Below the pieces are notes generated by a model that was not told the origin of the DNA, made no database searches, and saw only the letters and a list, made by a program, of their open reading frames with translations. This document shows, in pieces, positions 1 through 10,517 of a stretch of DNA of 64,000 bases. This stretch comes from Cryoendolithus antarcticus. Its lineage: Eukaryota; Ascomycota; Dothideomycetes; Cladosporiales; Cladosporiaceae. A program made the translations under genes and the position numbers. Location of the stretch: positions 162,307-226,306 of the forward strand of contig NAJO01000054.1 in the NCBI GenBank assembly GCA_002077065.1, read 5' to 3'. The first letter of the stretch is position 1. Every line of letters starts with the position of its first letter.

Positions 1-1320
1 ATCTGACGACCCCGATTGCCGCTTGAGGTGCGAAGAGGGCCCGCTGCCAGGAGGTTGCGAGATCACTGGCCTCTGCGAAACTCCCAGCCTCGGCGTCCGT
101 CTCCATCAGTGAAGATATTCCATTTGAGACATCGTCCGTCTCGATGTTCGTATCGGCACCATCGATATTCACAGCGCTGGCTCGCAGTAGGTCTGACCAC
201 GCCTCGATAAACATGTCATCACGGCTGCTCTTCAGCAACGCCGTGCCCAAGAGGTACGACCAATGCCCGGGCTGAACGCAGCACTCTCGCATGAGATCAG
301 TCCGGACATCGAATGAAACCGCACCACGCATAGCTTGCCACGTCTCAGACGATGCGATGTGCGCTAGCCAGATGCATAATGCATCGCTTCCAATATCGCT
401 GGTCTTGTGCGCAGAGACTGGGGTGATCATGCGAGCAAAGATGGTCTTGGTCATTGTCCGTAGAGTCGATGGGCTATCGGTCATATCGATCAAAAGGTCG
501 TCCCAGATCATGAACGCGCCGCCAAGTGGAGCTGCCAATCTGGAAGAGTCAGTACGAACGCAAAGTAACCTTGTGACAGCTGGACTCACTCCCGTTCGGA
601 AGGATATAGCAGCTCATCAGCTACCAGTACGGCGATTGCAGCCTGAGTAGCTTCAGCTCTGTCTGAACACAATGATTCTAGGTTGGCTGTGGCTTCCATC
701 ACAACTGCTCGCGCTTCCTGTGATTGCGGACCGTTCTTCTTCTTCAGAGCTGCCCTCCTGGCTCCTCTGAAGTCTCGAAAGATCCGCCTCGCTTCGACGG
801 TGACACGGCCAAAATCCTCAGCCTCTGCCTGCTTTGCCATCACAACAGCACCTTCATCAATCTTCGACCAATAAACATCCCAAAGCCACTCCAGCGCCTG
901 CTCACAAGCCGCCACAAGCCGCTGCACACTCGGCAAATCCTCATGCGTAGCCTCATGCCTCAACGCTACAAACTCCGCTGGCATCCCAATCTGCCTCGCA
1001 ATCTCAAGCATACTGCTCGGCTCCAGCGCCCGTTCCCGATTCCGCCCAATATCGCAGAACCCAGTGACAAATCGCGTGAAAGCTGCGCTGTAGACGGCGC
1101 GGATGCTGAAGGGGGAGTTTGAAGGTAAGGCGTGGTGGAGGAAGGCGTCTACGAGGAGGGCTGTGGATTCGACGGCGTGGGGGAGGTTGCCGCGGAGTTT
1201 CCAGGCCATTGTGCGGGAGACTGCTGCTTGGCGGAGGGTGGGATCTGGACTGTAGAGTTGGGAGCGGACGATGAGGAGGTTGGAGTGGTGGCGCCAGGGG
1301 GTGATTGTGTATTTCGCCAT
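1..1320 (-). CDS. LAS1: Las1-like pre-rRNA ITS2 endoribonuclease (3' part beyond the left edge)
   Basis: Las1 is the HEPN-family nuclease that, with the Grc3 kinase, cuts ITS2 during 60S ribosome maturation in the nucleus. Exons are 590-1320 and 1-539 (running off the window). The 50-nt intron 540-589 has a GTGAGT donor, a CTGAC branch and a CCAG acceptor, and joining it keeps the frame open to base 1. The first 243 residues match the family N-terminus. The HEPN catalytic signature RHEATH is at residues 121-126, followed by the typical EDLPS. ATG 1320 starts the conserved N-terminus (TPWR). About 420 residues are visible and the C-terminus is missing only because the window ends. The gene is divergent from the NAD kinase across about 400 bp. 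Identification rests on the HEPN motif and N-terminal context and is strong. Confidence 0.9.
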
Positions 1321-1726
1321 CGTCTAGATTCGTTGTGCAATTCCACGCAAAATTCCAGCGATTAGCCAGTACGCTTAGTCTCGATCGTCTCGCTCCGTGT
1401 GTCGTGAGCCAGTATGTAGTGCCACCATGCAGTGTCAGCTTTAGTCAGCTTTGCGTGGTCGTGTGGTGTACATAGATAGCTGGCGACAATGCCTCAAGGT
1501 CAATCGCGCGTATCCACTGGGTGTTAGGTTGGCCCCTATCAGTACTTTAGTGGTACTACTAGTTCTTGCCGTCTGAAGATCTATCAATGCTCAGGGAAGG
1601 ACTCTGAGCGAACGTGAGGTCTTCCAAAATCCTCTGACTATAAGCTCGGACCACCGATTCAACTACATCTCCACGAAGTGATCTCTTCTTGAAGATCTCA
1701 TCGAATTGTTTGAGGTACCAGTTGCA
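1321..1726. promoter_or_regulatory. Divergent promoter between LAS1 and the NAD kinase
   Basis: About 400 bp without a credible ORF separates the two start codons, so it must hold both promoters. I see no convincing TATA box or repeated operator in it. Confidence 0.5.
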
Positions 1727-3309
1727 ATGTCGTCAATTGATCAAGGCGGCGAAGATGCCCGAGAAGATGCGATGACACTGCTGTCCTCTGAGATGCAGGA
1801 TGTGAGAGTCCTTGAGATCCCGTATTGTCAAGCATCAGACACTAACAAATTTGTTAGATGGAAGAAGCACACTCGAACAGTGATTCGGAAGGCTTGCATG
1901 AGCAGCTCGAAGTGATCTTTGATCGCAAGAACTCCCGGCGACGTCGAGCCTCGATCATCTCGGATCCACGCAACGGCCATCAAAGACCGGGGTCAGCTCG
2001 ATCTAACACGGCATGCTTCGTTCACACGCTGCTATCTCAGCGTGCGAGGGAAGAAACGCACACGCCCAACCCTGCTGGTGAGTCCGCACAGAGACCAGCG
2101 GACAAAGTACCCGATACGCCTCACAATGGCGAAGTGCATCGACAGTCGCGATTGCTATCGAAGAAGCAACTGTCTGATATGGCTTTCAATATTCGAGAAC
2201 TATCGAAGCGACTCGGTCACCTTCGATTGCTGATCAAGGTCAAAAACGTGTTCATTTTGACGAAAGCTCGCGATCAGAAGCTTATCGCTCATACTCGTGA
2301 AGTGACCAAGTGGCTGCTCCAGCAGCAAAATGCAGATGGTCAGCTATACACTGTCTGGGTCGAAGACACTATGCGCGATAATAAGGTCTTCCACAATGGC
2401 GATTTCTTGCAGCTCAATCAAAGTCATCAAGACCGCATCAAGTATTGGAACAACGAGCTCTGCAGGAAGAAGCCACAGCAATTTGAGATCGTGGTTGCGT
2501 TGGGGGGTGACGGCACCGTTCTCTACGCCTCATGGCTCTTTCAGCGCATCGTACCACCCGTAATGTCATTCGCGCTCGGATCATTGGGCTTCTTGACAAA
2601 ATTCGACTTCGATCAGTACCAGAAGACACTGACAAGAGCTTTCTCGGAAGGTGTGACAGTGTCCTTGCGACTACGATTTGAAGGCACTATCATGCGATCT
2701 CGACCTCGCGACGAAGTTGAGGAACACCAGTCACGGGATCTGATTGAGGAGCTGATAGGGGACGATAGAGACAAGGCTGATACTCACGAACCTATGGGCA
2801 CGCACAACATACTGAACGACATTGTACTCGACCGTGGTCCAAGCGCGACCATGGGCACAATCGAAGTCTTCGGCGATGACGAGCACTTCACAACTGTGCA
2901 AGCCGATGGCATTGCTGTGGCTACACCCACTGGATCGACTGCGTACAATCTGGCCGCTGGCGGAAGCCTTTGCCACCCAGACAACCCTGTCATCCTGCTC
3001 ACTGCCATCGCACCTCATACACTCAGCTTCCGGCCTATCATCTTACCAGATACTATGGTACTAAGACTTGGTGTGCCATACGACGCCAGAGCAAGCTGCT
3101 GGGCCAGCTTTGACGGCAAGGAACGCTGCGAGTTGAAGCCCGGCGACTACGTGACAATCTCGGCATCACGCTTTCCTTTCCCAACGGTGCTGCCGCTCGA
3201 TCGCCGTACGGAGGACTGGGTTGATAGTATCTCAAGAACACTCAATTGGAACAACAGACAGCGGCAGAAAGCTTTCGATGACGCCAAAGCCAGTAAAGAC
3301 GATAAGTAG
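1727..3309 (+). CDS. ATP-NAD kinase (Utr1/Pos5/Yef1 family)
   Basis: Phosphorylates NAD(H) to NADP(H), supplying cellular NADPH pools. Exons are 1727-1801 and 1858-3309. The 56-nt intron has GTGAGA, a CACTAAC branch and a TTAG acceptor, and is phase 0. It adds 25 residues ahead of an in-frame ATG at 1858, giving 508 aa. The catalytic GGDGT motif lies at about 241-245. Downstream, the segments GSLGFLTKF and DGIAVATPTGSTAYNLAAGG are the NADP-binding hallmarks of the family. The first ~120 residues are basic and low in complexity, as usual for fungal cytosolic forms. No clear mitochondrial presequence is seen, so a cytosolic Utr1-like enzyme is more likely than Pos5. The gene converges with the GST-like gene, with 58 bp between stop codons. 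Confidence 0.93.
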
Positions 3310-3367
3310 TAAGCAAGTGGAAGTTTGCTGCGCGTACCCCTGCAAACTCTGCCGGCAATCTGCAGGG

Positions 3368-4434
3368 TCACGAATGTCCGTTGGACTGCCCCCCTGCCTT
3401 CTTGATGAAGTACCCGACCTTTGGGAAATGCACTCGCAGACCGTTATCCAACTCAATCACAAACTTGACCTTGTTCAAACCGACTAGCTTGCCGTGTTGT
3501 GGACAATTCCCGGGCTTCGCATCGCCAGCTTCGACTACGACTGCGTCATTGGCTTGTAGACCTAGCACGTCTGACGTATCGACACCGATATCGGGAAGAC
3601 CGTACTTGTCGCCCAGGATCTGCTTGGTCGCATCCTCGGCGCTGAAGAGCATGTCGTCTTTCTGTGCCTCTGCCTGCTTGGGTAGGCTTTCAATCCTGCA
3701 GCGTGTCAGCGCGAAAGAACCTCCTATCGATCATTCGACCAACCATCGATGAACCCTCGGCAACTCCTTCCTCCCATGGCCAACATCCTCACTCAGCCCG
3801 ATAGTCTGGATCCACCACTTGATCATCCAGACTGCGTGGATGTCGGCAAGCGCTGGCTCCTTCGCGCCTCCAATGCACGGTCCGTCATCATTGAGGAAGT
3901 CCTTCTCAGCACCTTCCAAGAATGCGCGGAGCTCAGTCCTGCCGTTGTTCTGCAGCGTGCCGAAGTCGCCACGTGCAAACACTGGGAAGAGCTCTTCACG
4001 ATCCTTGGCTAGTTGCGGCGTGATGAACTCGGCTGGCAGACATGGAAGCGCGATCCAGAAGCTGCGCTGTGAGTTTATCAGCACGTCGCCCTCATTAGAT
4101 GCCCCGCACAACTTACATAACCCCACTGCTCGAACGCCCGATCAAACGCCCCCCTCTTCAACCCCTTCCCCTGCTCCTCCAACAACCCCTGCAAAGCATC
4201 TATGAACGTCGTGTTATCAGGGAAAACATCCTTGCCGATACTGAGCACCGGCACGCGACGATAGGTGATTCCGAGGTTCTGCAGGATTGGACGCGGGATG
4301 ACAAAAGGCTGCTCGCAGATTTTGAAGGGCGTTTGCGTGGCGTAGAGGTAGTTGCGGGCTTTCTGGGCGTTGGGCGCGAATTGGTAGTCCCAGGCTATGA
4401 TGTTGGGAAGAGAGAGGGCCATGGTTGATAGCAA
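3368..4434 (-). CDS. Glutathione S-transferase-like protein
   Basis: Exons 4117-4434, 4066-3744 and 3695-3368 give 322 aa. Intron 1 (4067-4116) has GTAAGT and CACAG. Intron 2 (3696-3743, 48 nt) needs the weaker donor GTTGGT, but this junction restores VHRWIESLPK, the usual GST C-terminal helix pattern, so I prefer it to any nearby GT. The N-terminal ~90 residues form a thioredoxin-fold GST_N domain (WDYQFAPNAQKARNYL, then RRVPVLSIG). A helical GST_C region follows, then a ~90-residue tail with a short beta-rich segment (VVVEAGDAKPG...KFVIELDNG). This resembles the fungal GST-like class with an extra C-terminal domain (DUF7962). The substrate is unknown. A second ATG four codons in (4422) is an equally plausible start. 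Confidence 0.78.
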
Positions 4435-4789
4435 GATATTTGTGTGGTACGGCTGTGGGAGATCTAGTGAATGAGGATGTGTAGACGAGCACGAGATCTT
4501 ACGAAGGGAATGGAGAGATGTGATGATTCAGTACCTGGCGTCCTACTTGCGCAACAGGTCTCACTGGCAACATATTTATTTGTGTACCATCGAATGCTGT
4601 CGCCGATCTAGAATCTAGCCCCGCCTTGTGCATGCGGTCGGGTGGAAGTTAAGCTCTGGTGACGAAACTCGGTACCTTGCCACGTGAGAGCGAGCAACAT
4701 CTAGATCTGCGCCGCGAATCTTATTCCCGAAACCACTTTTCAGACAGAATGCCTTGCATAGTATGTACACCCACTCTATCAACAGTCCC
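4435..4789. other. Gap between the GST-like gene and RRP5
   Basis: 355 bp that contain the GST-like promoter and the RRP5 3' region, both on the minus strand. No gene or repeat seen. Confidence 0.5.
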
Positions 4790-7700
4790 CTACTCATCTG
4801 TGCCATTCTGCCTGACGGCCTCATCCTCGACCCACTTCTTCGCCACGCCCTTCACCCTCTCCACATCTCTCTCCGCACCCTCCTTCTCCTCAAATTCCAA
4901 CCATCGCTTGAACACAAACTTCGCCCGGCGTTTCTTCATCTTCACCGCACTCATCCTCTCAAACAACTTTCTACACCTCTCGACCGCCTCCTGCTTCTCT
5001 TCACCGGTGATGCAAGCCCGCTCAAGATCAACCCACATGTCCCATCCTTGCGTCCACTTCGGCCATTCACCGACGAGCGTCTCGAAGATCGTGCGGCCGC
5101 GCTCTGCGTCACCGCCAGCGGAGCGAAACTCGAGACCAGCAAACTTGGCGGTGAGCAAGCGGTGCTCGTCTTTCGCTATACTCTGCAGTGCTCGCGGCAG
5201 CAATGCACGCGCCTCGTCAGGCTTGTTGTAAGTACTCATGAGGAACGTAGCATAGTTCAACCACACCTCCGGCACAGCCCTGAAACTCTTATTCCCCACC
5301 GCACGCTCGAAGATTTTATCCGCTTTGTCGTGTTTGCCGGAGTCAATGTAGATACTCGCCAGCTTCTCGTGCATGCTCAGCGGTTCTTGAACTTGACAAG
5401 CGCGCTTGAAGACTTCATCCACTTTCTCCTCGTCACCGTACTCGACTCCAAGGTTCAGCAGCGCGATCCAGATATTGCCCTTCTCGTCACTTTCGCGAAT
5501 GTGGATCGTGCGAAGGGCGCGTTCGGCAAGGTCGCGGGCTTTCTGGACTTCGCCGAGTTGGAGCTGGAACGCCATGTATTGGATCCAGAGGGCTGAGTCG
5601 TTCGGCTGGCCAAGGAGTTGGCGCTCGAAGTCTGAGGTGCTGCGCGGGCCATGGGTGTCGAGATCGGCTGTGAGGTCGACTTTGATCTCGGGCTTAGTGC
5701 GTTTGCGCTTCTTGGGGGTCGTGGTATCGGGCTCGGAGTCGGATGCGTCGACTTCGGTCGTAGTATTGAGAGTATTGCCTGACCAGTCGAAGCCGTTTGT
5801 GGAGAGTCCGGCAGTAGGCTTGACAGCGGCCTCGTCGTCTGAGTCGTCGTCTGCAGGTACTGCTACACCATCATCTTCACTGTCGCCCATGTCGCGAACA
5901 GCGCCGAGATCGACATCATCTTCCATGGTCTCGTCGTCGTCAGCTCCGATAATTTCTGCGTCGAGCTCGACGCCACCTGCAGCAGCGTTTTCCATCTCCT
6001 CATCATCGTCGATCTCGTGCCCATTCGTCTTCACCACCTCATCATCGCTCTCAGCGCCTTCATTCTTGAAATATCTAGCCTTCAAGCCAAGACTGATCTT
6101 CTTTCCCTCCTTCTCGATCTTCAGGACCTTCGCCTTGACAACATCGCCAACCTCATACAGCGTCCTGACGTCCTTCACGAACTTGTCGGCAACCTCGCTG
6201 CGATGGCACAGACCGCTTAGTCTAGGCTGAGAGTTGTCAAGATCCACGAAAGCGCCGTAGTCTTCCACTTTGCGGACCTTGCCTGTGACGATCATGCCAG
6301 TCTTGATGTCGTTGAACTGCAGCGGAGCGACGTAGTTGGGATCGATCTGTGATTGCTTGAGCGAGAGCTGAATGTGCTTCGATGCGGGATCAACGGAGAT
6401 GATGCGGCCTCGAACGAGCTGATCGAGTGTAAGGTGAGATTGCCAGTTCTTGATGTAGAGATCGCTGAGATCGGCGACGCGGATGAATGCATCCACTGTA
6501 GCGGAGAGGGATGCGATGATTCCCTTTTCACTGATGTGCTTCACGAAACCACGTACGATGTCGCCTGCTTTCAGGGCGCTGATGTTTGGCACTTGCGAGT
6601 CCTTGACGGGCAAAGTCGACGACAAAACCTTGCTTGCTCGCAAAGAGAGGTACACTCGCTTGTTGGGTTTGTCGATGTCGAGCACACATACGCGCACGAT
6701 CTCGTTCTTGGCATACCGAGCAGGATCGGCTTGGTCGAAGTCGTCGCTGAGCTCGGTAAGAGTGACTGGACCAGCGATCGAGTCGCCCAGCTGTACTGTC
6801 ACCGAGTTCTCCGATACTTTGGTGATGCGGCCTGCAACAACGCTTCCTGGCGTTAAGGTATCGAATGTGATGCTTTCAGAATCATCACCAAGTCGAGCGG
6901 TAAGGTCCAGTCGGTTCGAGAGTGGCATCACGTTCTTGACCTTAACTTTGAGTGCAGAGCCGATGCCGAAGTGCTTCGACAGGTCATTGAGCATGCCGAC
7001 ATCATCCGACAAGTCCATCAATGCAATGCGGCCTCTCACGCTGGGACTGAGATTCACCCAGACGCAGTCATCGCCATGGTTGTTGACAAACGCCAGATGG
7101 CTCTCACCAGCACTGACGCCTTCGAGCCCGCCAAGCAGACTGTTGTCGCCATCTTCTACACGGCTCTTCTTCGCGGACAGCTCATACACCGGGTTCTTGT
7201 TCTGACGATGTGTGATCGGCAAGAAGCGGTGATTACGGGAGTCGTGGATTCCGAGTATCTTGACATCGAGAACGTCGTTCGGCCGGAATTGTTGAAGCGG
7301 CGCCTTCTTGTTTTTGAAGTCATCCCAGGAGTCGAAGGCTTCGCTTACGTCAATGCGACCATGTGCATTATCGGCTAGCCTCACGTTGATCTGGGTGCCC
7401 TTGACAGATGCTACCCGCGCTTTCGTAACGGCATGCAAGCTGAGATCAGCAGTAGTCTTCAACGCTGGATCGACGGGATTGACAAGCTCCGGTGCATCTG
7501 CGATAGATGGACTCGCAGTAGCTGCTACCGCTGGGGTCTCGACCTTCTGCTCTCTCAAGCTGAGCAAGAAGCGCTCCTTAGCTGCATCAACGTTCAGCAC
7601 CCAAGGCGTGACGCTCTGATCCTTCCTGAGCCCGAATGCAGCCTGCCCAAGCATTTCCGGGGCAAGCTGCGTCTTGAGTACTAAGCCGACTGTGCCATTC

Positions 7701-10276
7701 GCAAACTCAACGTAAACACCTTCGGGTGTGACGCTTCGCACGAAACCGTGTAGCTTGCTGCCCTTCTTCACGTCGGCGAACGATCGGATCAAGGCACCCT
7801 TCTTTGCGTCCTCGACCAGTCCAGGCTTGTTGGTCAACATGACTTGCCTGCTGCGTGCAAACTTGTTGAGCACAAGTAAGTCTGTCAGCTTCTGCCCGAC
7901 TCGGATGCGTTTCAGCGCGCTATCTGCCTTCGCAGCCGAGCCATCGAGAAGATGTGGTGCGCGTACGATACCCTTGAGGCCATTCTCGAGATCGACTAGC
8001 ACGCTGTCGAGTGTCTTCTCGGTGACCGTGGCAGATACGATCTGACCACCCTGCACAGCCTCCCAGGCATCATGCTGCTCGTCGTCGATGTCTCCGCCTG
8101 TCTTGCAGCTGACCTTCATCTCCTTAGTTTCTGGGCTGACAGACACTACACGAGCGGTCACAGTCTGCCCGATGCGAAAGTGTCGGTCTGGCCTCTCAAC
8201 GTACGCCTCGCTCATCTCCGACACTGGTAGCCAGGCGCGAACGTCACCGAAGAACTGTACGACCGCGCCCTTGTCAAGTAGATTGACAATCGTGCCCTTC
8301 GATTCCATCTCTGGCTGTAGTGCCTCGTAATTACTCCAGATAGCTGACTCAGTATCACTGACGAGCGACTTCTTCGCTGTGAGGCGAATCTGTCGCCTGT
8401 CAAGATCGATGGACAGAACACGCACAGTGATTGGAAAGCCGTCTCGGAATTTGCGCTCGGGATGCTCGAGTCTCGCATCTGACAGGTGCATCTCTGGGAC
8501 GAGACCAGTGATGTTGTCGCTAAGCTTGACAAGAACACCTGTGATGCCTTTCGAGCCACCAAGAAGCAGCCTGTCGACCTTGCCCTGTACAACCTCGCCA
8601 ACTGCAACATCTTCGAGTCGCAAGTATGCTTGATCCAGGATGCTCTGCTTCAGGCTGACGTAGTACAGTCCATCGATCGGGTTGAAGCTCAGTACACGGA
8701 CTTTGTGAGTCGAACCGACCTTGAAGGCGCCTGTAGTGGAAGCCAAGCTCTCTATACGTGCGTCTGATACTTGTGAAATGTGTGCGAATGCAGTAGCACC
8801 CGACTGCCCAGTCAAGGATGGCAATGCGAGATTTATGCCGCGATCCTGTATGACCTGCGTGACTTTCGCATCCTCGATAGTAGCTGAGTTCAGGAACTTC
8901 TGCGATGCAGATGTCGCGAGCGTCTTTAGCTTTGGGTTTGCATTCTCAGGCAGCTTGTCAGGTGGTGGTGGTAGGGTCGTCAATATCTCGAGGAGTGAGA
9001 CGCCGAGCTTTCGTGCACCGTCATCACCAGGCAGTGACCAGATGATACGTGCCTTGATCTTCGAACTGATCTTGTACTTGACGGAGAGATCTTCCTCCTC
9101 GCCGACGCCAGAGTGCACCAGATCGGCGGTAACATTGAGCATGCCCATTAGCTTACCCACAACACCACCGTGGCTGCACTCCGTGACAAGGACTTCAACA
9201 GCCGTGCCCGGAAGGTATGCATCTACTATCGGTGCCTCGGTGACAACAGGAGCTTGCTTGTTGCCTATGTGGGCGGAGAATCGGGCAGCATCCGGCGATA
9301 GCTTGAGGACCTTGCCGTCGCTGCCTTTGCCAGTGACGAGACACATCATGACCTGACCCTCTTCCAAATCTTCGAGCTTGTACGCAGCGCCCAGCTCTTT
9401 CTTGCTGATGAAGCCTCGAACACCGTCTGTCCCAAGGCCCAAGTCCATGATGACGCCATGGTCTTCCACGCTGCGCACGCTTGCCTGGAGCATGCTGTGA
9501 GTTACGATACTCTCTGCCTCGAGGCCTCCATTGACCTGCACTGGGTCAACCGAGAGCTCGATGTGACGCTTGGCCTTCTGATCTGTACTGTCGTGTCCAG
9601 TGGACGTGACCTTGGCGCGTAGCCACTGACCCTCAAAGAACAACTTCTTCAGGTCAACGTCAGTGTCATCGTCCTCGTCATCCTCCTGCACGTCTTCCGC
9701 AAGTAGATCAGAGATGCGCTTATTCAGCCGTTCTGACACTGCCGTAATGGGCACGTAGCCAGTCAAGTTGTTCGCGAGAGCCACAGCAACGTCCTTGCCC
9801 GTGACACCTGTTACTCTGCCCAGCACGATACTGCCCGGCACGAGAGTCTTGTAGCTCAGTCCTTGGATCCTGGTGGCCGCCACCTTCTTTTCCCCATCAT
9901 CTTCCTTGCGGGCCTTCCGCTTCTGCTTGACAGGCGCCTCTGCGGCATCATCAAACAGGTCGTCGTCCTCGTCCCGCACTGGCTTCTCCCCAGTCTGTTG
10001 CTCGAAGAGAACATCCTTCTCAGCTTGAGCCTGGATCTGCTTGGTCTCAATCGGCGTCAAGACACTGGCACCTCCTCGAGGAAAGCTCCGTTCCTCTTGC
10101 TGCAGTACTGATTTGACAGGTCCTCTCCGTTCATTCGACTCTGGCTTGGGCGGCCTGTTCTCTTTTGCCGGCTTTGCGCTACTTTTCGTGGACTTCGACT
10201 CGACCTCAGGCTTCGCCGACTTCACCCGCTTCTGTGGCCGGTCATCAGTGACGGCTTTGCGTTTTGTGGACGACAT
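4790..10276 (-). CDS. RRP5: rRNA biogenesis protein Rrp5 (S1-repeat and HAT/TPR protein)
   Basis: Rrp5/PDCD11 is a nucleolar scaffold that binds pre-rRNA through S1 domains and is needed for both 18S and 5.8S/27S processing. This is one uninterrupted 1828-residue frame from ATG 10276, within the usual family length (about 1700-1850). It has a lysine-rich N-terminus, then about a dozen S1 units from residue ~140 to ~1400. Examples are VPGSIVLGRVTGVTGKDVA, KGTIVNLLDKGAVVQFF and KTGMIVTGKVRKVEDYGAFV. An acidic D/E-rich linker follows at about 1410-1530. The C-terminus carries HAT/TPR-like helices beginning near DFERQLLGQPNDSALWIQYM. No intron is seen, unusual here for a gene of this size. It is divergent from the CDT2-like gene, with 241 bp between starts. 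Confidence 0.96.
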   Translation of the reverse strand: MSSTKRKAVTDDRPQKRVKSAKPEVESKSTKSSAKPAKENRPPKPESNERRGPVKSVLQQEERSFPRGGASVLTPIETKQIQAQAEKDVLFEQQTGEKPVRDEDDDLFDDAAEAPVKQKRKARKEDDGEKKVAATRIQGLSYKTLVPGSIVLGRVTGVTGKDVAVALANNLTGYVPITAVSERLNKRISDLLAEDVQEDDEDDDTDVDLKKLFFEGQWLRAKVTSTGHDSTDQKAKRHIELSVDPVQVNGGLEAESIVTHSMLQASVRSVEDHGVIMDLGLGTDGVRGFISKKELGAAYKLEDLEEGQVMMCLVTGKGSDGKVLKLSPDAARFSAHIGNKQAPVVTEAPIVDAYLPGTAVEVLVTECSHGGVVGKLMGMLNVTADLVHSGVGEEEDLSVKYKISSKIKARIIWSLPGDDGARKLGVSLLEILTTLPPPPDKLPENANPKLKTLATSASQKFLNSATIEDAKVTQVIQDRGINLALPSLTGQSGATAFAHISQVSDARIESLASTTGAFKVGSTHKVRVLSFNPIDGLYYVSLKQSILDQAYLRLEDVAVGEVVQGKVDRLLLGGSKGITGVLVKLSDNITGLVPEMHLSDARLEHPERKFRDGFPITVRVLSIDLDRRQIRLTAKKSLVSDTESAIWSNYEALQPEMESKGTIVNLLDKGAVVQFFGDVRAWLPVSEMSEAYVERPDRHFRIGQTVTARVVSVSPETKEMKVSCKTGGDIDDEQHDAWEAVQGGQIVSATVTEKTLDSVLVDLENGLKGIVRAPHLLDGSAAKADSALKRIRVGQKLTDLLVLNKFARSRQVMLTNKPGLVEDAKKGALIRSFADVKKGSKLHGFVRSVTPEGVYVEFANGTVGLVLKTQLAPEMLGQAAFGLRKDQSVTPWVLNVDAAKERFLLSLREQKVETPAVAATASPSIADAPELVNPVDPALKTTADLSLHAVTKARVASVKGTQINVRLADNAHGRIDVSEAFDSWDDFKNKKAPLQQFRPNDVLDVKILGIHDSRNHRFLPITHRQNKNPVYELSAKKSRVEDGDNSLLGGLEGVSAGESHLAFVNNHGDDCVWVNLSPSVRGRIALMDLSDDVGMLNDLSKHFGIGSALKVKVKNVMPLSNRLDLTARLGDDSESITFDTLTPGSVVAGRITKVSENSVTVQLGDSIAGPVTLTELSDDFDQADPARYAKNEIVRVCVLDIDKPNKRVYLSLRASKVLSSTLPVKDSQVPNISALKAGDIVRGFVKHISEKGIIASLSATVDAFIRVADLSDLYIKNWQSHLTLDQLVRGRIISVDPASKHIQLSLKQSQIDPNYVAPLQFNDIKTGMIVTGKVRKVEDYGAFVDLDNSQPRLSGLCHRSEVADKFVKDVRTLYEVGDVVKAKVLKIEKEGKKISLGLKARYFKNEGAESDDEVVKTNGHEIDDDEEMENAAAGGVELDAEIIGADDDETMEDDVDLGAVRDMGDSEDDGVAVPADDDSDDEAAVKPTAGLSTNGFDWSGNTLNTTTEVDASDSEPDTTTPKKRKRTKPEIKVDLTADLDTHGPRSTSDFERQLLGQPNDSALWIQYMAFQLQLGEVQKARDLAERALRTIHIRESDEKGNIWIALLNLGVEYGDEEKVDEVFKRACQVQEPLSMHEKLASIYIDSGKHDKADKIFERAVGNKSFRAVPEVWLNYATFLMSTYNKPDEARALLPRALQSIAKDEHRLLTAKFAGLEFRSAGGDAERGRTIFETLVGEWPKWTQGWDMWVDLERACITGEEKQEAVERCRKLFERMSAVKMKKRRAKFVFKRWLEFEEKEGAERDVERVKGVAKKWVEDEAVRQNGTDE

Positions 10277-10517
10277 GATGGGCGATGTCGCTAGGATGTA
10301 TGCAATTGCAACTCCGATCTTTAAACTTCTTCGAAGCTACTACAAAATTTCGCGGATGTATTCCGCGTCGGGCTCTCGGAGCAAGTCATACCGACTCTGG
10401 GACGCGTTCTGGACGCGACTGGATAAAGTGGTCGAAGCACACACATGTTACTTGATCTCGCCGCACAGTCTAGACGGTCATGAGGGAGCAATAACCGAAG
10501 TCTTGGAATCTTTCACT
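10277..10517. promoter_or_regulatory. Divergent RRP5 / CDT2-like promoter
   Basis: 241 bp between the two start codons. The frame of the CDT2-like gene is open through it, but the composition and lack of family similarity indicate 5' leader rather than coding. Confidence 0.45.

Noticed and set aside
5406..6230. Long plus-strand ORFs inside RRP5 and other big genes
   Set aside because: Ser-rich shadow frames opposite acidic or S1-coding sequence; the sense genes are certain.
10041..10517. Upstream extension of the CDT2-like frame
   Set aside because: It overlaps the RRP5 N-terminus antisense and the shared promoter; the conserved-looking start is ATG 10518.
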